Origin: Actinacidiphila yeochonensis CN732
GTDB lineage: Bacteria; Actinomycetota; Actinomycetes; Streptomycetales; Streptomycetaceae
NCBI RefSeq assembly: GCF_000745345.1
Contig: NZ_JQNR01000005.1
Span: 2,108,001-2,172,000 of the forward strand
Direction: 5' to 3'
Length of the DNA stretch: 64,000 nucleotides
Shown: positions 42,617 through 50,367 of the stretch, one piece after another
Numbering within the stretch: position 1 is the first letter of the stretch
Layout: every line of letters starts with the position of its first letter
Program-made: the position numbers and the translations under genes
Notes under the pieces: generated by a model
What the model was told of the DNA's origin: nothing
Databases searched by the model: none
Seen by the model: only the letters and a program-made list of their open reading frames with translations

Positions 42617-44286
42617 CGGGTGCCTCCCGAAGTGCCGTCGCCGTCCGCGCGGTGGGCGCCGGTGGCGTTGGGAGCGCTGGAACCGCTCGTGCTGCTCGGA
42701 CCGTTCGTGCTGCTCGGGCCACTCGGGCCACTCGGGCCGCTCTGGCCGCCGGTGGAGCCGGCCGTGTCGGCGCGGTGGGCGCCGGAGGGCCCGGTGGGGG
42801 AGCCGGCGCCCTCGTCCTCCTCGGACCTCGGGCGCACCGGCAGCCGCAGGGTGAAGACCGCGCCACCGTGCGGGCCGTTGGCGGCGGTGATGGTGCCGCC
42901 GTGGATGTGCGCGTTCTCCAGCGCGATGGACAGGCCCAGGCCGCTGCCCTCCGAACGCGCCCGGGAGGCGTCCGCCTTGTAGAACCGGTCGAAGACGTGC
43001 GGCAGCACCTCCTCGGGGATGCCCGGCCCGTGGTCGGTGACGGTGATCACCACGTCGCCGTCCGCGCCGCCCTCGTGGCGCAGCCGCACCTGGACCGGAC
43101 TGCCGCCGTGCTTGAGGGCGTTGCCGATCAGGTTGGCCATGATGACGTCCAGCCGGCGCGGGTCGAGGGTGGCCAGCAGGCCGCGGGGGGCGTCCAACTC
43201 GATCGAGTCCAGCCAGGCGCGGGCGTCCATGCAGGCCATGATCATGTCGGCCACGTCGACCTCGTCCACCCGCAGCTTCGCCGTCCCGGCGTCGAACCGG
43301 GTGACCTCCATCAGCGTCTCCACCAGTTCGTTCAGCCGACGGGTCTCGCTGACCACCAGCCGCACGGCCGGCGCGATCATCGGGTCGAGCGCGTCCGCCT
43401 CGTCCTCCAGCACGTCGGTGACCGCGGTGATCGCGGTCAGCGGGGTGCGCAGCTCGTGCGACATGTCCGCCACGAAACGGCGGCTGGCCGCCTCCCGCGA
43501 CCGCAACTCGTCCACCCGCTGTTCCAGTTGCTCGGCCGCGTCGTTGAAGGTCGCCGCGAGTTCGGCGAGTTCGTCGGTGCCGGTGACCTTCAGCCGGGTG
43601 GTCAGGTGGCCCTCGCCGAGCGCCTTGGCGGCCTCGCCGAGCCGCCGCACGGGCCGCAGCACCGCCGAGCCGGCCGCCTGCGCGAGCAGCGCCGCGCCGA
43701 TCAGCGCCAGCAGCGTCGCGATGCCCAGCGACCACGCCAGCGAGTTGAGGTCCTTGCGCTCGGACTCCAGCGACTTGAGCATGTAGCCGGTCGGACCGCC
43801 GTCGTTGATCCGCGCCCCCGCCACCAGGTACGGGTGGCCCTGCAGGTCGATCCGCTCCCAGTGCAGGTGGTAGAGGCCGTGGTCCTGCTTGTGCGGGGTG
43901 TTGACGGCCCGCTGGAGGGAGTCCGGCACGTCGTGGAGGGAGAAGGAGTCGTGGTCGGAGGTGACCGCGCACTCCGATCCGTCGGTCGAGGCGTCGAGCA
44001 GCAGCGCCTGGTACGTGTCCGGGCTGCCTATGCGGTTCGCCACCGTCACCAGCGACTGGCAGGTGGGCCGCGCCGGAAGGGACGCGGCGTTGCGCTGGAG
44101 GGAGTCCCGGAAGTCGTCCAGGGCGCTGTTCTGGGCACGGGTGAGCACCGCGTCGCGGTTGAGCCAGTACGCGATGCCGGAGACGGACACCGCGGCGGTC
44201 AGGGCCACGAGGGCGAACACGGCTATCAGCCGCAGCCGCAGGCTGGTCCAGCGCCGGAAGTGGACCCGGGCGCGTTGCGAGGTCAC
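42613..44286 (-). CDS. afsQ2: sensor histidine kinase AfsQ2
   Basis: A 557-aa membrane kinase, partner of AfsQ1. Helix 1 (LRLIAVFALVALTAAVSVSG) and helix 2 (LGIATLLALIGAALLAQAAG) frame an extracellular domain of about 130 residues. HAMP RPVRRLGEAAKALGEGHL follows. His 277 lies in VADMSHELRTPL. N box NLIGNALKHG, G1 DHGPGIPEE and GSGLGLSIALENAHIHGG are complete. The last 75 residues are a Ser/Gly/Pro-rich tail with PSGPSGPSG repeats. GTG 44286 overlaps the AfsQ1 stop by four bases (GTGA). In S. coelicolor this pair regulates antibiotic production in response to nitrogen source, notably glutamate. Confidence 0.93.
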   Translation of the reverse strand: MTSQRARVHFRRWTSLRLRLIAVFALVALTAAVSVSGIAYWLNRDAVLTRAQNSALDDFRDSLQRNAASLPARPTCQSLVTVANRIGSPDTYQALLLDASTDGSECAVTSDHDSFSLHDVPDSLQRAVNTPHKQDHGLYHLHWERIDLQGHPYLVAGARINDGGPTGYMLKSLESERKDLNSLAWSLGIATLLALIGAALLAQAAGSAVLRPVRRLGEAAKALGEGHLTTRLKVTGTDELAELAATFNDAAEQLEQRVDELRSREAASRRFVADMSHELRTPLTAITAVTDVLEDEADALDPMIAPAVRLVVSETRRLNELVETLMEVTRFDAGTAKLRVDEVDVADMIMACMDARAWLDSIELDAPRGLLATLDPRRLDVIMANLIGNALKHGGSPVQVRLRHEGGADGDVVITVTDHGPGIPEEVLPHVFDRFYKADASRARSEGSGLGLSIALENAHIHGGTITAANGPHGGAVFTLRLPVRPRSEEDEGAGSPTGPSGAHRADTAGSTGGQSGPSGPSGPSSTNGPSSTSGSSAPNATGAHRADGDGTSGGTR

Positions 44287-44969
44287 TGAGGCGTGTCCAG
44301 GCGGTAGCCGACCCCGCGGACGGTGCGGATCAGCGTCGGCGAGGACGGCACGTCCTCGATCTTCGCCCGCAGCCGCTGCACGCACGCGTCGACCAGCCGG
44401 GAGTCGCCCAGGTAGTCGTGCTCCCACACCAGCCGCAGCAACTGCTGGCGGGACAGCGCCTGGCCGGGCCGCCGGCTCAACTCCAGCAGCAACCGCAGCT
44501 CGGTCGGGGTGAGCTGGAGGTCGTTGCCGTCCTTCGTGACGGTCATCGCGCTGCGGTCGATGACGATCGACCCGAACGCGGCCGAGTCGGTGGAGTCCCG
44601 CTCGCCGCGGCGCAGCACGGCGCGGATACGGGCGTCGAGCACCCGCGGCTGCACCGGCTTGATCACGTAGTCGTCCGCGCCGGACTCCAGGCCGACCACC
44701 ACGTCGATGTCGTCGCTGCGCGCGGTGAGCAGGATGATCGGCAACTGGTCCGTACGCCGGATACGGCGGCACACCTCGAAACCGTCGATGCCGGGCAGCA
44801 TCACGTCGAGCACGATGAGGTCGGGACGCTGCTCCTTCAGGAGCTTCAGGCCGTCCTCGCCCGTGGCCGCGGCCGCCACACGGTGGCCCTGACGCGACAG
44901 GCCGAGTTCGAGACCCGTGCGGATGGCGTCGTCATCCTCGATCAGCAACAGGAAAGGCACGGGCGCCAT
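44283..44969 (-). CDS. afsQ1: response regulator AfsQ1
   Basis: A 228-aa OmpR-type regulator. PFLLLIEDDDAIRTGLELGL, the phosphorylated Asp in LIVLDVMLPGIDGFEVCRR, LTARSDDIDVVVGLESGADD and YVIKPVQPRVLDARIRAVLR match AfsQ1 as I remember it. The winged helix ends RTVRGVGYRLDTPQ. ATG 44969 gives MAPVPF; GTG 44960 in frame would give a start directly at PFLLL and is equally possible. It is divergent from sigQ, and two GTnAC-n6-GTnAC-like sites lie between at 45024-45039 and 45056-45071, consistent with direct control of sigQ. Confidence 0.95.
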   Translation of the reverse strand: MAPVPFLLLIEDDDAIRTGLELGLSRQGHRVAAAATGEDGLKLLKEQRPDLIVLDVMLPGIDGFEVCRRIRRTDQLPIILLTARSDDIDVVVGLESGADDYVIKPVQPRVLDARIRAVLRRGERDSTDSAAFGSIVIDRSAMTVTKDGNDLQLTPTELRLLLELSRRPGQALSRQQLLRLVWEHDYLGDSRLVDACVQRLRAKIEDVPSSPTLIRTVRGVGYRLDTPQ

Positions 44970-45023
44970 TGTTGCTTACATCGACCCGGGGGTTGAAGCA
45001 CGGGGGGCTTCCCGACGCGAGTG

Positions 45024-45071
45024 GTTCGCGAGTGGTTACGGGGGACGGCAGCTCTGTTGCGCGCCTGTGAC
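45024..45071. promoter_or_regulatory. two candidate AfsQ1-binding sites between afsQ1 and sigQ
   Basis: GTTCG-CGAGTG-GTTAC (45024-45039) and GTTGC-GCGCCT-GTGAC (45056-45071) fit the published AfsQ1 consensus GTnAC-n6-GTnAC with one mismatch each, both in the left half. The right halves are perfect and the sites are 32 bp apart, three helical turns. Confidence 0.6.
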
Positions 45072-45190
45072 ACTCGGCGGACAGCGCGATGAAACTGGCC
45101 CGGCAGGCTGATCCTCATCGGACGAACGCACCGCTCGACGGATGCGACGCCGAAAACCACGCGGCAGGTTCCACTCCCGGGGGCGCACCT

Positions 45191-45955
45191 ATGAACGCAC
45201 TGCTCAGCACCGTCACCAGCACCACGCAGTCGGCGTGCGCCCGTCCCGGCACGCGAGCCGGGGACGCCCCCGGTGGCCGGGCGCACGTCCGCGCCGGCCG
45301 GACCGGCGCCCACGCCGCCGCCCGCCCCCGCCCCGCGCACATCGCCGCGGTGGACGCCCCCGCCGCCCTGCGGCCCGGCGCCCCGGCCGAGGAGCTGCCC
45401 GCGGGGCAGCGCACCGCCGAGCAGGCGGCCGACGCCGAGGCGGCGTTCACCGCCTACGTCCAGGAGCGGCGGGCCTCGCTCTACGCCACCGCCTACCACC
45501 TCACCGGCGACCGGTTCGCCGCCGAGGACCTCCTGCAGAGCGCGCTGTTCTCCACCTACCGCGCCTGGGACCGGATCAGCGACAAGGCGGCCGTCGGCGG
45601 CTACCTGCGGCGCACCATGACCAACCTGCACATAAGCGCCTGGCGGCGGCGCAAGCTCAACGAGTACCCGACCGAGGAGCTGCCGGAGACGGTCGGCGAC
45701 ACGGACGAGATGGGCGGCACCGAGCTGCGCGCCGTGCTGTGGCAGGCGCTGGCCCGCCTCCCCGAGCAGCAGCGGACCATGCTGGTGCTGCGCTACTACG
45801 AGGGCCGCACCGACCCGGAGATCGCGGACATCCTGGGGATCAGCGTCGGCACGGTGAAGAGCAGCATCTGGCGCTCGCTGCGCCGCATGCGCGAGGACCA
45901 GGCGCTCAGCTTCGGCCGCGACGAGGAGGACGCCTTCGGCGAGCTGGTCGCCTGA
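45191..45955 (+). CDS. sigQ: ECF sigma factor SigQ
   Basis: A 254-aa ECF sigma factor. About 85 N-terminal residues are Ala/Gly/Pro/Arg-rich and variable. Region 2 runs FTAYVQERRASLYATAYHLT, EDLLQSALFSTYRAWDRI, with YLRRTMTNLHISAWRRRK. Region 4 is LARLPEQQRTMLVLRYYEG, ADILGISVGTVKSSIWRSL. No anti-sigma gene follows. It is divergent from afsQ1, the same arrangement as afsQ1/sigQ in S. coelicolor, where it is linked to antibiotic control. ATG 45191 is chosen over ATG 45089 because the extra segment lacks conservation signals; neither has a strong ribosome site. Confidence 0.9.
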   Translation: MNALLSTVTSTTQSACARPGTRAGDAPGGRAHVRAGRTGAHAAARPRPAHIAAVDAPAALRPGAPAEELPAGQRTAEQAADAEAAFTAYVQERRASLYATAYHLTGDRFAAEDLLQSALFSTYRAWDRISDKAAVGGYLRRTMTNLHISAWRRRKLNEYPTEELPETVGDTDEMGGTELRAVLWQALARLPEQQRTMLVLRYYEGRTDPEIADILGISVGTVKSSIWRSLRRMREDQALSFGRDEEDAFGELVA

Positions 45956-46388
45956 GGGCCGCCCCGACGGGACTCCCCGCGAGCACGGGGACCGGGGGAG
46001 ACCGGGGAGAACGGCAAAGACCAGGGGAGACCGGGAGGGACCGGGGGAAGCACGGGGGAGCGGGGCCGGACGGCGAGAGGGAAGCCGTCCGGCCCCCGCC
46101 GCGCGTACCGCCGGGGCGCGCGCCGGTCTTCGCGGTGTCCGCGGAGGACGGCGTCCCAGGCGTACGGCGAGGCCGTCCGCGCCGGGCCGCCGCGCCCGCT
46201 ACCGCTCCGGCAGCACCGTCGCGGCCCCCGCGAGGAAGAGCAGGCCGAGGTAGGTCCACGCGTGGACCTGGTCGGGCAGCCCGAGGCGCCTTCAGCCACG
46301 CCTCCGCCACGCCTTCGGGCCTCGGCCCCGGAGCCTGATCGGTCGGAGCTGCCTGATCGGTCGGATCGGTTGCCGTTCAGGCCGCCGT
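45956..46388. other. intergenic region with gene remnant
   Basis: Purine-rich GGGGAGACCGGGAGGGACC-type repeats at 46000-46070 are followed by a short coding remnant on the minus strand (46199-46276, separate entry) and CGGTCGGA repeats near 46340-46370. No intact gene is seen. Confidence 0.5.
46199..46276 (-). pseudogene. 3' remnant of a membrane-protein gene
   Basis: On the minus strand, LPDQVHAWTYLGLLFLAGA continues to TVLPER and a stop. It looks like a last membrane helix plus tail. A TGA five codons upstream cuts it off, so only about 30 codons remain. The family is not recognised. Confidence 0.4.
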
Positions 46389-46745
46389 TCAGGCCCGCTC
46401 CGGCCGGTGGTGGACGTACTCCACCACCGTGCCGTCCGGGTGCCGCACGGTGAAGTTGGCTCCCACCGGGACCCGTTGGGGCGGCGCGACCACCTGCGCC
46501 CCCTCGGCCAGCAGCCGTTCGTAGTACGGCTCCACGTCGTCGACGAGGAGGGTGCCCGTCGTGGCGCGGAAGGGCCGCAGGGAGTCCTCGTCGCCCTCGA
46601 TGACGAGGAACGCCCCCACGGCCGCCAGCCTGAGGTCCATCTCGGGGTAGGGCATCAGCATGTCCGCGGACGTGCCCTGGAGCCGTTCGTAGAAGCCGAT
46701 CGCCTCCTCCAGGCCGCCGGGCGCGACGAAGACGCGGATGAGCAC
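46389..46745 (-). CDS. VOC-superfamily (glyoxalase-like) protein
   Basis: A 118-aa single-module vicinal-oxygen-chelate protein. LIRVFVAPGGLEEAIGFYER begins the fold, GAFLVIEGDED and TTGTLLVDDVEPYYERLLAEGA form the middle, and VRHPDGTVVEYVHH ends it with the usual Glu/His site. The first metal ligand (normally His/Gln on strand 1) is not obvious. GTG 46745 is favoured since AAGGAG lies six bases before it; ATG 46802 would add 19 residues and has no ribosome site. The role is unknown; relatives include resistance and isomerase proteins. Confidence 0.78.
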   Translation of the reverse strand: MLIRVFVAPGGLEEAIGFYERLQGTSADMLMPYPEMDLRLAAVGAFLVIEGDEDSLRPFRATTGTLLVDDVEPYYERLLAEGAQVVAPPQRVPVGANFTVRHPDGTVVEYVHHRPERA

Positions 46746-46881
46746 CCGGGGCTCCTTCCGCCGGGACGAGTCGGGGTCGCGGAGCCAGAGCTTGTCGGTC
46801 ATGGGCGCCAGCCTGCCCCCGGCGGCCGCGGCCCTGGCAGTTCACCGAACGTCCTGTTGGTACGGGTCATAGGCTTGCCGC

Positions 46882-47843
46882 ATGTCCCCCGACGCGCTCC
46901 GCCGCGAACTCGGCGGGTTCCTGCGGGCGGTCCGCGAGCACACCGCGCCCGCCGACGTGGGCCTGGCCGCCGGCCCCCGCCGCCGCACACCGGGGCTGCG
47001 GCGCGAGGAGGTCGCGACGCTCTCCGGGGTGAGCCTCGCCTGGTACACGTGGCTCGAACAGGGCAGAGTCGCGGTGTCGCGGCAGGTGCTCGACGCGGTG
47101 TGCCGGGTGCTGCGGATGGATGCCGGGGCCCGCCGGCACGCCCTGGAGCTCGCCGGGTTCCACGACGGATCCCGCTCCGGCACGGCCCTCCCCGACACGG
47201 TTGTTCCGGGCGACACGGCTCCGGGCGACACGGTTCCGGGAGGCGGCTCCCGCGACGGCTCCGCTCCTGACGGCCCCGCCCCGGACGGCCCCGCCCCGAC
47301 GACCCGGCTCCTGACGGTGCGCGCGGCGACGCCGTACCGCCGGCCCGGTCGGAGGGGGACCACCTGCGGCGGCTCATCGACGCCTGGCCCGGCACACCGG
47401 CGCTGATCCTCGACCGGCGCCTGGACATCAGCGGCTGGAACACCGCCTACCGCGAGACGGTGCACGACCTTTCGGCCGTCCCGGGCGAGCGGCGCAACCT
47501 GCTGCTCCTGCTCGTCGGCGACCTCACCGAGGCCGTCCCGGAGTGGCCGCGCCTGCTCCGCGCCCTGCACGGCTGGTTCCGCTCCGGCACCGACCATCTG
47601 CCCGACGACCCGCGGGTGGCCGCCATCCGCCGGCTGCTGGCGGCCGAACGCCCCGACCTCGCCCACTGGTGGCGGTGCCGGGCGGTGGCCGACTTCGCGT
47701 CGACCACGCTGGAGGTGCGCGGCGTCCCGATGACGCTCTCCCTGCTGCGACCGGACGCCTCCGCCGACGCCGCCGTCCTCGCCTGCACCCCCGTCCGCGC
47801 GAGCAGCGCGCCTCCGGCCGCCGAGCGGCTCCGTAGCGGCTGA
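46882..47843 (+). pseudogene. XRE/MmyB-type regulator split by a frameshift in a repeat expansion
   Basis: The 5' part encodes an XRE helix-turn-helix (RRTPGLRREEVATLSGVSLA, WYTWLEQGR, LDAVCRVLRM). The 3' part, in another frame from about 47340, encodes the MmyB-like ligand domain (HLRRLIDAWPGTPALILDRR, WNTAYRETVHDLS, HLPDDPRVAAIRRLLAAERP). Between them are about 45 codons of low-complexity DNA with GTTCCGGGCGACACGG and CTGACGGCCCCGCC units, not expected in this family. The frame changes within or after these repeats (47170-47340). Either the gene is broken or it can be restored by slippage. ATG 46882. Confidence 0.78.
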
Positions 47844-47931
47844 CCGGACGGCCGCCGCCTGCCCGAGGCGCCCCGGACCCGCCCCGAGGCGCTCCCGGGA
47901 CGGGTCCGGGACGGGGCCGCGCCGTCTCCCG

Positions 47932-48603
47932 CTACGCCGCTGTGGGCACCCGGTGCGAGGCCGCGGCGGCGATCCGCCGCAGCGCCTGGGTCTGGTCGCA
48001 GGGCGCGCAGCCCAGCCGCACCTGCCGGGCGACGATGTCCCGTTCGGCCCGCATCAGGTGGAAGCCGCGGCGCAGCAGGAACGGCACGGACTTGCGGCCC
48101 TCGCGGAGGTCCCGGGCGAAACGGCGGCGCGCCGTCGTGACGGGCCCGCCGCGCACGCACAGCGCGTCGGCGAGCAGCCCCTCGTCGGCGCACCGCGCGG
48201 CGATCTCGGCGGCGAAGACGCCCTCCGCGACGAAGAGGGGAGCACCCGCGAGGTCCAGCACGGTCGCGCCGCGCACGGCGCTGGCGGAGATGTCGTAGAC
48301 GGGCGTGGCGGCCGAACCCCGTTCGCACAGCGTCCGGATCGCCTCGACCGCGGCGTCGGCCCGCCAGGACGCGGGCGCGTCCCAGTCCACGGCCGGACCG
48401 TCCCCCAGCAGCGGCAGGGACGGGTCGCCGGCCTCCTTGTAGAAGTCGTCGAGCGCGAGCACGGGCAGGCCGCTGCGGGCAGCGACGGAGGACTTGCCGG
48501 AGCCGGAGGGGCCGGTCAGCAGCACCACACGGGCGGGGGACGCCACGTCGGCGGCGGCGCGCGGGGCCTGCGGGGAAAGGGGGGAGGGCGCGGTCACGGA
48601 CAC
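47932..48603 (-). CDS. uridine kinase-like P-loop kinase
   Basis: A 223-aa P-loop kinase. VVLLTGPSGSGKSSVAARSG is the nucleotide-binding loop, LALDDFYKE holds the catalytic Asp and the dFY motif of uridine/phosphoribulokinase-type enzymes, and VDWDAPASW, PVYDISAS and LFVAEGVFA follow in family order. RRRFARDLREGRKS is the lid. It should phosphorylate uridine and perhaps cytidine, returning salvaged nucleosides to the UMP pool. GTG 48603 follows GGGAGA; GTG 48597 is also possible. The gene has no operator of the add/deoC type, so it may be expressed constitutively. It is divergent from the secreted protein at 48767. Confidence 0.82.
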   Translation of the reverse strand: MSVTAPSPLSPQAPRAAADVASPARVVLLTGPSGSGKSSVAARSGLPVLALDDFYKEAGDPSLPLLGDGPAVDWDAPASWRADAAVEAIRTLCERGSAATPVYDISASAVRGATVLDLAGAPLFVAEGVFAAEIAARCADEGLLADALCVRGGPVTTARRRFARDLREGRKSVPFLLRRGFHLMRAERDIVARQVRLGCAPCDQTQALRRIAAAASHRVPTAA

Positions 48604-48766
48604 CCATTCTCCCGTACACCCCGACCGGGTTACGACGCGCGGTACGGAACTACGCTGCGTCCCGGTTGCGTTACGCTGCGACGGCAAGGCGCCGGCCGTA
48701 CCGCCGCGGTGCCGTCGCCCGTCAGGGCGGCGCCGGCCGGCCATCCGACCGGACCGAAGGACCCTC

Positions 48767-49150
48767 ATGCCCTCCCGCTCTTCCGTGCGCGCCGCCCTCA
48801 CCGTGACCGCGGCCGCCGCTGCCGCCGCCATCGTCCCCGCGGCCGCCGCGCACGCCGCCGCCCCGCCGCTCCAGCACACCGTGGACGCGCTGCCGGCCCC
48901 CGGGATCACCTCGGCGCTGCCCACCCAGTCGGTGACCGGCGCCCTCGCGGCCGGCATCGCCCCGGTGCGGGACCTGAAGCTGGACCCGCTCAACAACACC
49001 ACCGTGGACCCGCTGACCAACGGCCTCGGCACCCAGGTCGCCGACTTCAAGCCGATCTCCACGACGTCGCTCACCGGCCCGATCACCGACGGCGGCTCCC
49101 TGGGCACCCTCCCCCTCGTCGGCACCGTCACCGGTCTGCTCCCGCACTGA
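48767..49150 (+). CDS. small secreted protein, unknown function
   Basis: A 127-aa precursor with signal peptide (ALTVTAAAAAAAIVPAAAAH, cut near AHA-AA) and a mature part PPLQHTVDALPAPGITSALP, then NNTTVDPLTNGLGTQVADF and a C-terminal GTLPLVGTVTGLLPH. There is no Cys. The VTGLL end parallels that of the secreted protein at 40639-40962, so the two may be distant paralogues. ATG 48767 follows GAAGGA. Its former terminator region now carries the VapBC cassette. Confidence 0.78.
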   Translation: MPSRSSVRAALTVTAAAAAAAIVPAAAAHAAAPPLQHTVDALPAPGITSALPTQSVTGALAAGIAPVRDLKLDPLNNTTVDPLTNGLGTQVADFKPISTTSLTGPITDGGSLGTLPLVGTVTGLLPH

Positions 49151-49179
49151 GCACTGACTGCCGAGCACGTCGGACACGG

Positions 49180-49285
49180 CGTCGACGTGCCGGGTACGGC
49201 GGGCACGGCGCCGATGTGCCGGGTACGGCGGGCACGGCGTCGACGTGCCGGGTACGGCAGACACGGCGGGCACGGCGGCCCGGCG
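49180..49285. repeat. tandem GTGCCGGGTACGGCGGGCAC repeat
   Basis: Three imperfect units of about 33 bp built on GTGCCGGGTACGGCGGGCAC GGCG, between the secreted gene and the left 60-bp repeat. No coding role. Confidence 0.8.
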
Positions 49286-49328
49286 TGCGGCCCGCCCGAC
49301 CAGCGACGGTGGCGCGGGGCCTGGGCGG

Positions 49329-49388
49329 CCGGGCCCGGCCACCCCAGGGCGGCGGACTGCGCGCTGGGGCGGCCGGGCGGGGTGTCGG
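49329..49388. repeat. left 60-bp direct repeat around VapBC cassette 2
   Basis: Identical at all 60 positions to 50298-50357. It contains an imperfect long hairpin (GCCCGGCCACCCCAG against CTGGGGCGGCCGGGC), so it is a bidirectional terminator present twice. Confidence 0.95.
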
Positions 49389-49397
49389 GGCCCTACG

Positions 49398-49919
49398 TCA
49401 CAGCAGGGCGGGTTTGGCCGAGCGGAAGTCGGAGAGCGAGTCCACCGGCAGGACGGCGACGCCCTCACCGGCTGCTCCGAGAGCGTCCCGGTAGGCGCAC
49501 AGGTCGTCAGGGTCCGAGGTGAGGACGACTGCCTGCTCATGCCGTGCCGCGATCACCGTGACGAGGGCGTCCACCACGTCAGGCCGCTTTTTCGCGGGAA
49601 GTGAGGCGCGGGCCGCGCAAGCCCCTGCCCGCTTGGCGTCCTCAACAGTGTGCCCGGCCAGGCAGACGCCGCAGGACCCTGCCGGTGCCATGGACGGTGA
49701 GGAGGGCGTAGTGGAGAACACCATGCATGTCGGCAACACCCGCGACAGCGGTGTCCAGTGACCTGGCTGGGGACGCCATGCCTGCGCCAGAACCGGTACC
49801 AGCACGACCGGTGGGTGGTGTCCCGGTTGTGCGATGAGCAGATCGTGTAGCCAGTGTGCGTCAGGGTCGCGGCGTTCGAGCGCGATGAGGGCGCCGGTGT
49901 CGTAGGCGAAGACCGTCAC
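49398..49919 (-). CDS. vapC: PIN-domain toxin (VapC-type)
   Basis: A 173-aa PIN protein, longer than the usual 130-140. Acidic positions: Asp in VFAYDTGALIAL, Asp in RPDVVDALVTVIAAR, and LTSDPDDL. The middle (STTPSSPSMAPAGSCGVC) is an unusual Ser/Pro/Cys insert where most relatives have a short Leu-rich helix, and the second acidic position (Glu near PVLAQAWR) is replaced by Gln. The nuclease site may therefore be weakened. GTG 49919 overlaps the antitoxin stop (GTGA). Same strand, gene order and repeat-flanked setting as the cassette at 1635-2308, but the sequence is only distantly related. Confidence 0.85.
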   Translation of the reverse strand: MTVFAYDTGALIALERRDPDAHWLHDLLIAQPGHHPPVVLVPVLAQAWRPQPGHWTPLSRVLPTCMVFSTTPSSPSMAPAGSCGVCLAGHTVEDAKRAGACAARASLPAKKRPDVVDALVTVIAARHEQAVVLTSDPDDLCAYRDALGAAGEGVAVLPVDSLSDFRSAKPALL

Positions 49920-50221
49920 GCGGCGGCGCCGCCGCGCCTGGCGAATGCCGCGTCGATCGCGTCGAGGTAGGTCTTCATTGCTTCCCTGTCGGCAGCCGAG
50001 GGCGGCATGACGCCCGTGTCGTCCGCCGGTTCGGCTTCCGCAGCTCGACTCAGTCCGTCGAGTTCGGCGAATCGGGCAGCGATGCGGTGGACCCTCGCTA
50101 CTTCGGAGAGCGCGGCCACTCGGAGGAAGGCCGACAGATCCAGCCCCTCGGCCTGCGCGGCGGCCCGCACTGCCTCCTCCTCTTCCGGTTCCAAGGTGAG
50201 AGTGAGTCTGCTCTTCGTCAT
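49916..50221 (-). CDS. vapB: VapB/CopG-type antitoxin
   Basis: A 101-aa ribbon-helix-helix protein (KSRLTLTLEPEEEEAVRAAA, then LDLSAFLRVAAL), with an acidic C-terminal part (PADDTGVMPPSAADREAM, YLDAIDAAFARRG) that would bind the PIN toxin. ATG 50221 begins MTKSRLTL. Just upstream, CACCATCGTATGACGGCGTA may contain the operator. It is coupled to the toxin by a four-base overlap. Confidence 0.82.
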   Translation of the reverse strand: MTKSRLTLTLEPEEEEAVRAAAQAEGLDLSAFLRVAALSEVARVHRIAARFAELDGLSRAAEAEPADDTGVMPPSAADREAMKTYLDAIDAAFARRGGAAA

Positions 50222-50297
50222 GACACCATCGTATGACGGCGTAGGACGCGGTGGAGGCTCCTCGTCGGGCGAAACCCGAACGAGTGAACGGGACCGC

Positions 50298-50357
50298 CCG
50301 GGCCCGGCCACCCCAGGGCGGCGGACTGCGCGCTGGGGCGGCCGGGCGGGGTGTCGG
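50298..50357. repeat. right 60-bp direct repeat around VapBC cassette 2
   Basis: Perfect copy of 49329-49388, lying ten bases past the stop codon of the aldehyde dehydrogenase-like gene. It is probably the original terminator of that operon. Confidence 0.95.
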
Positions 50358-50367
50358 AGGCGGAGGG

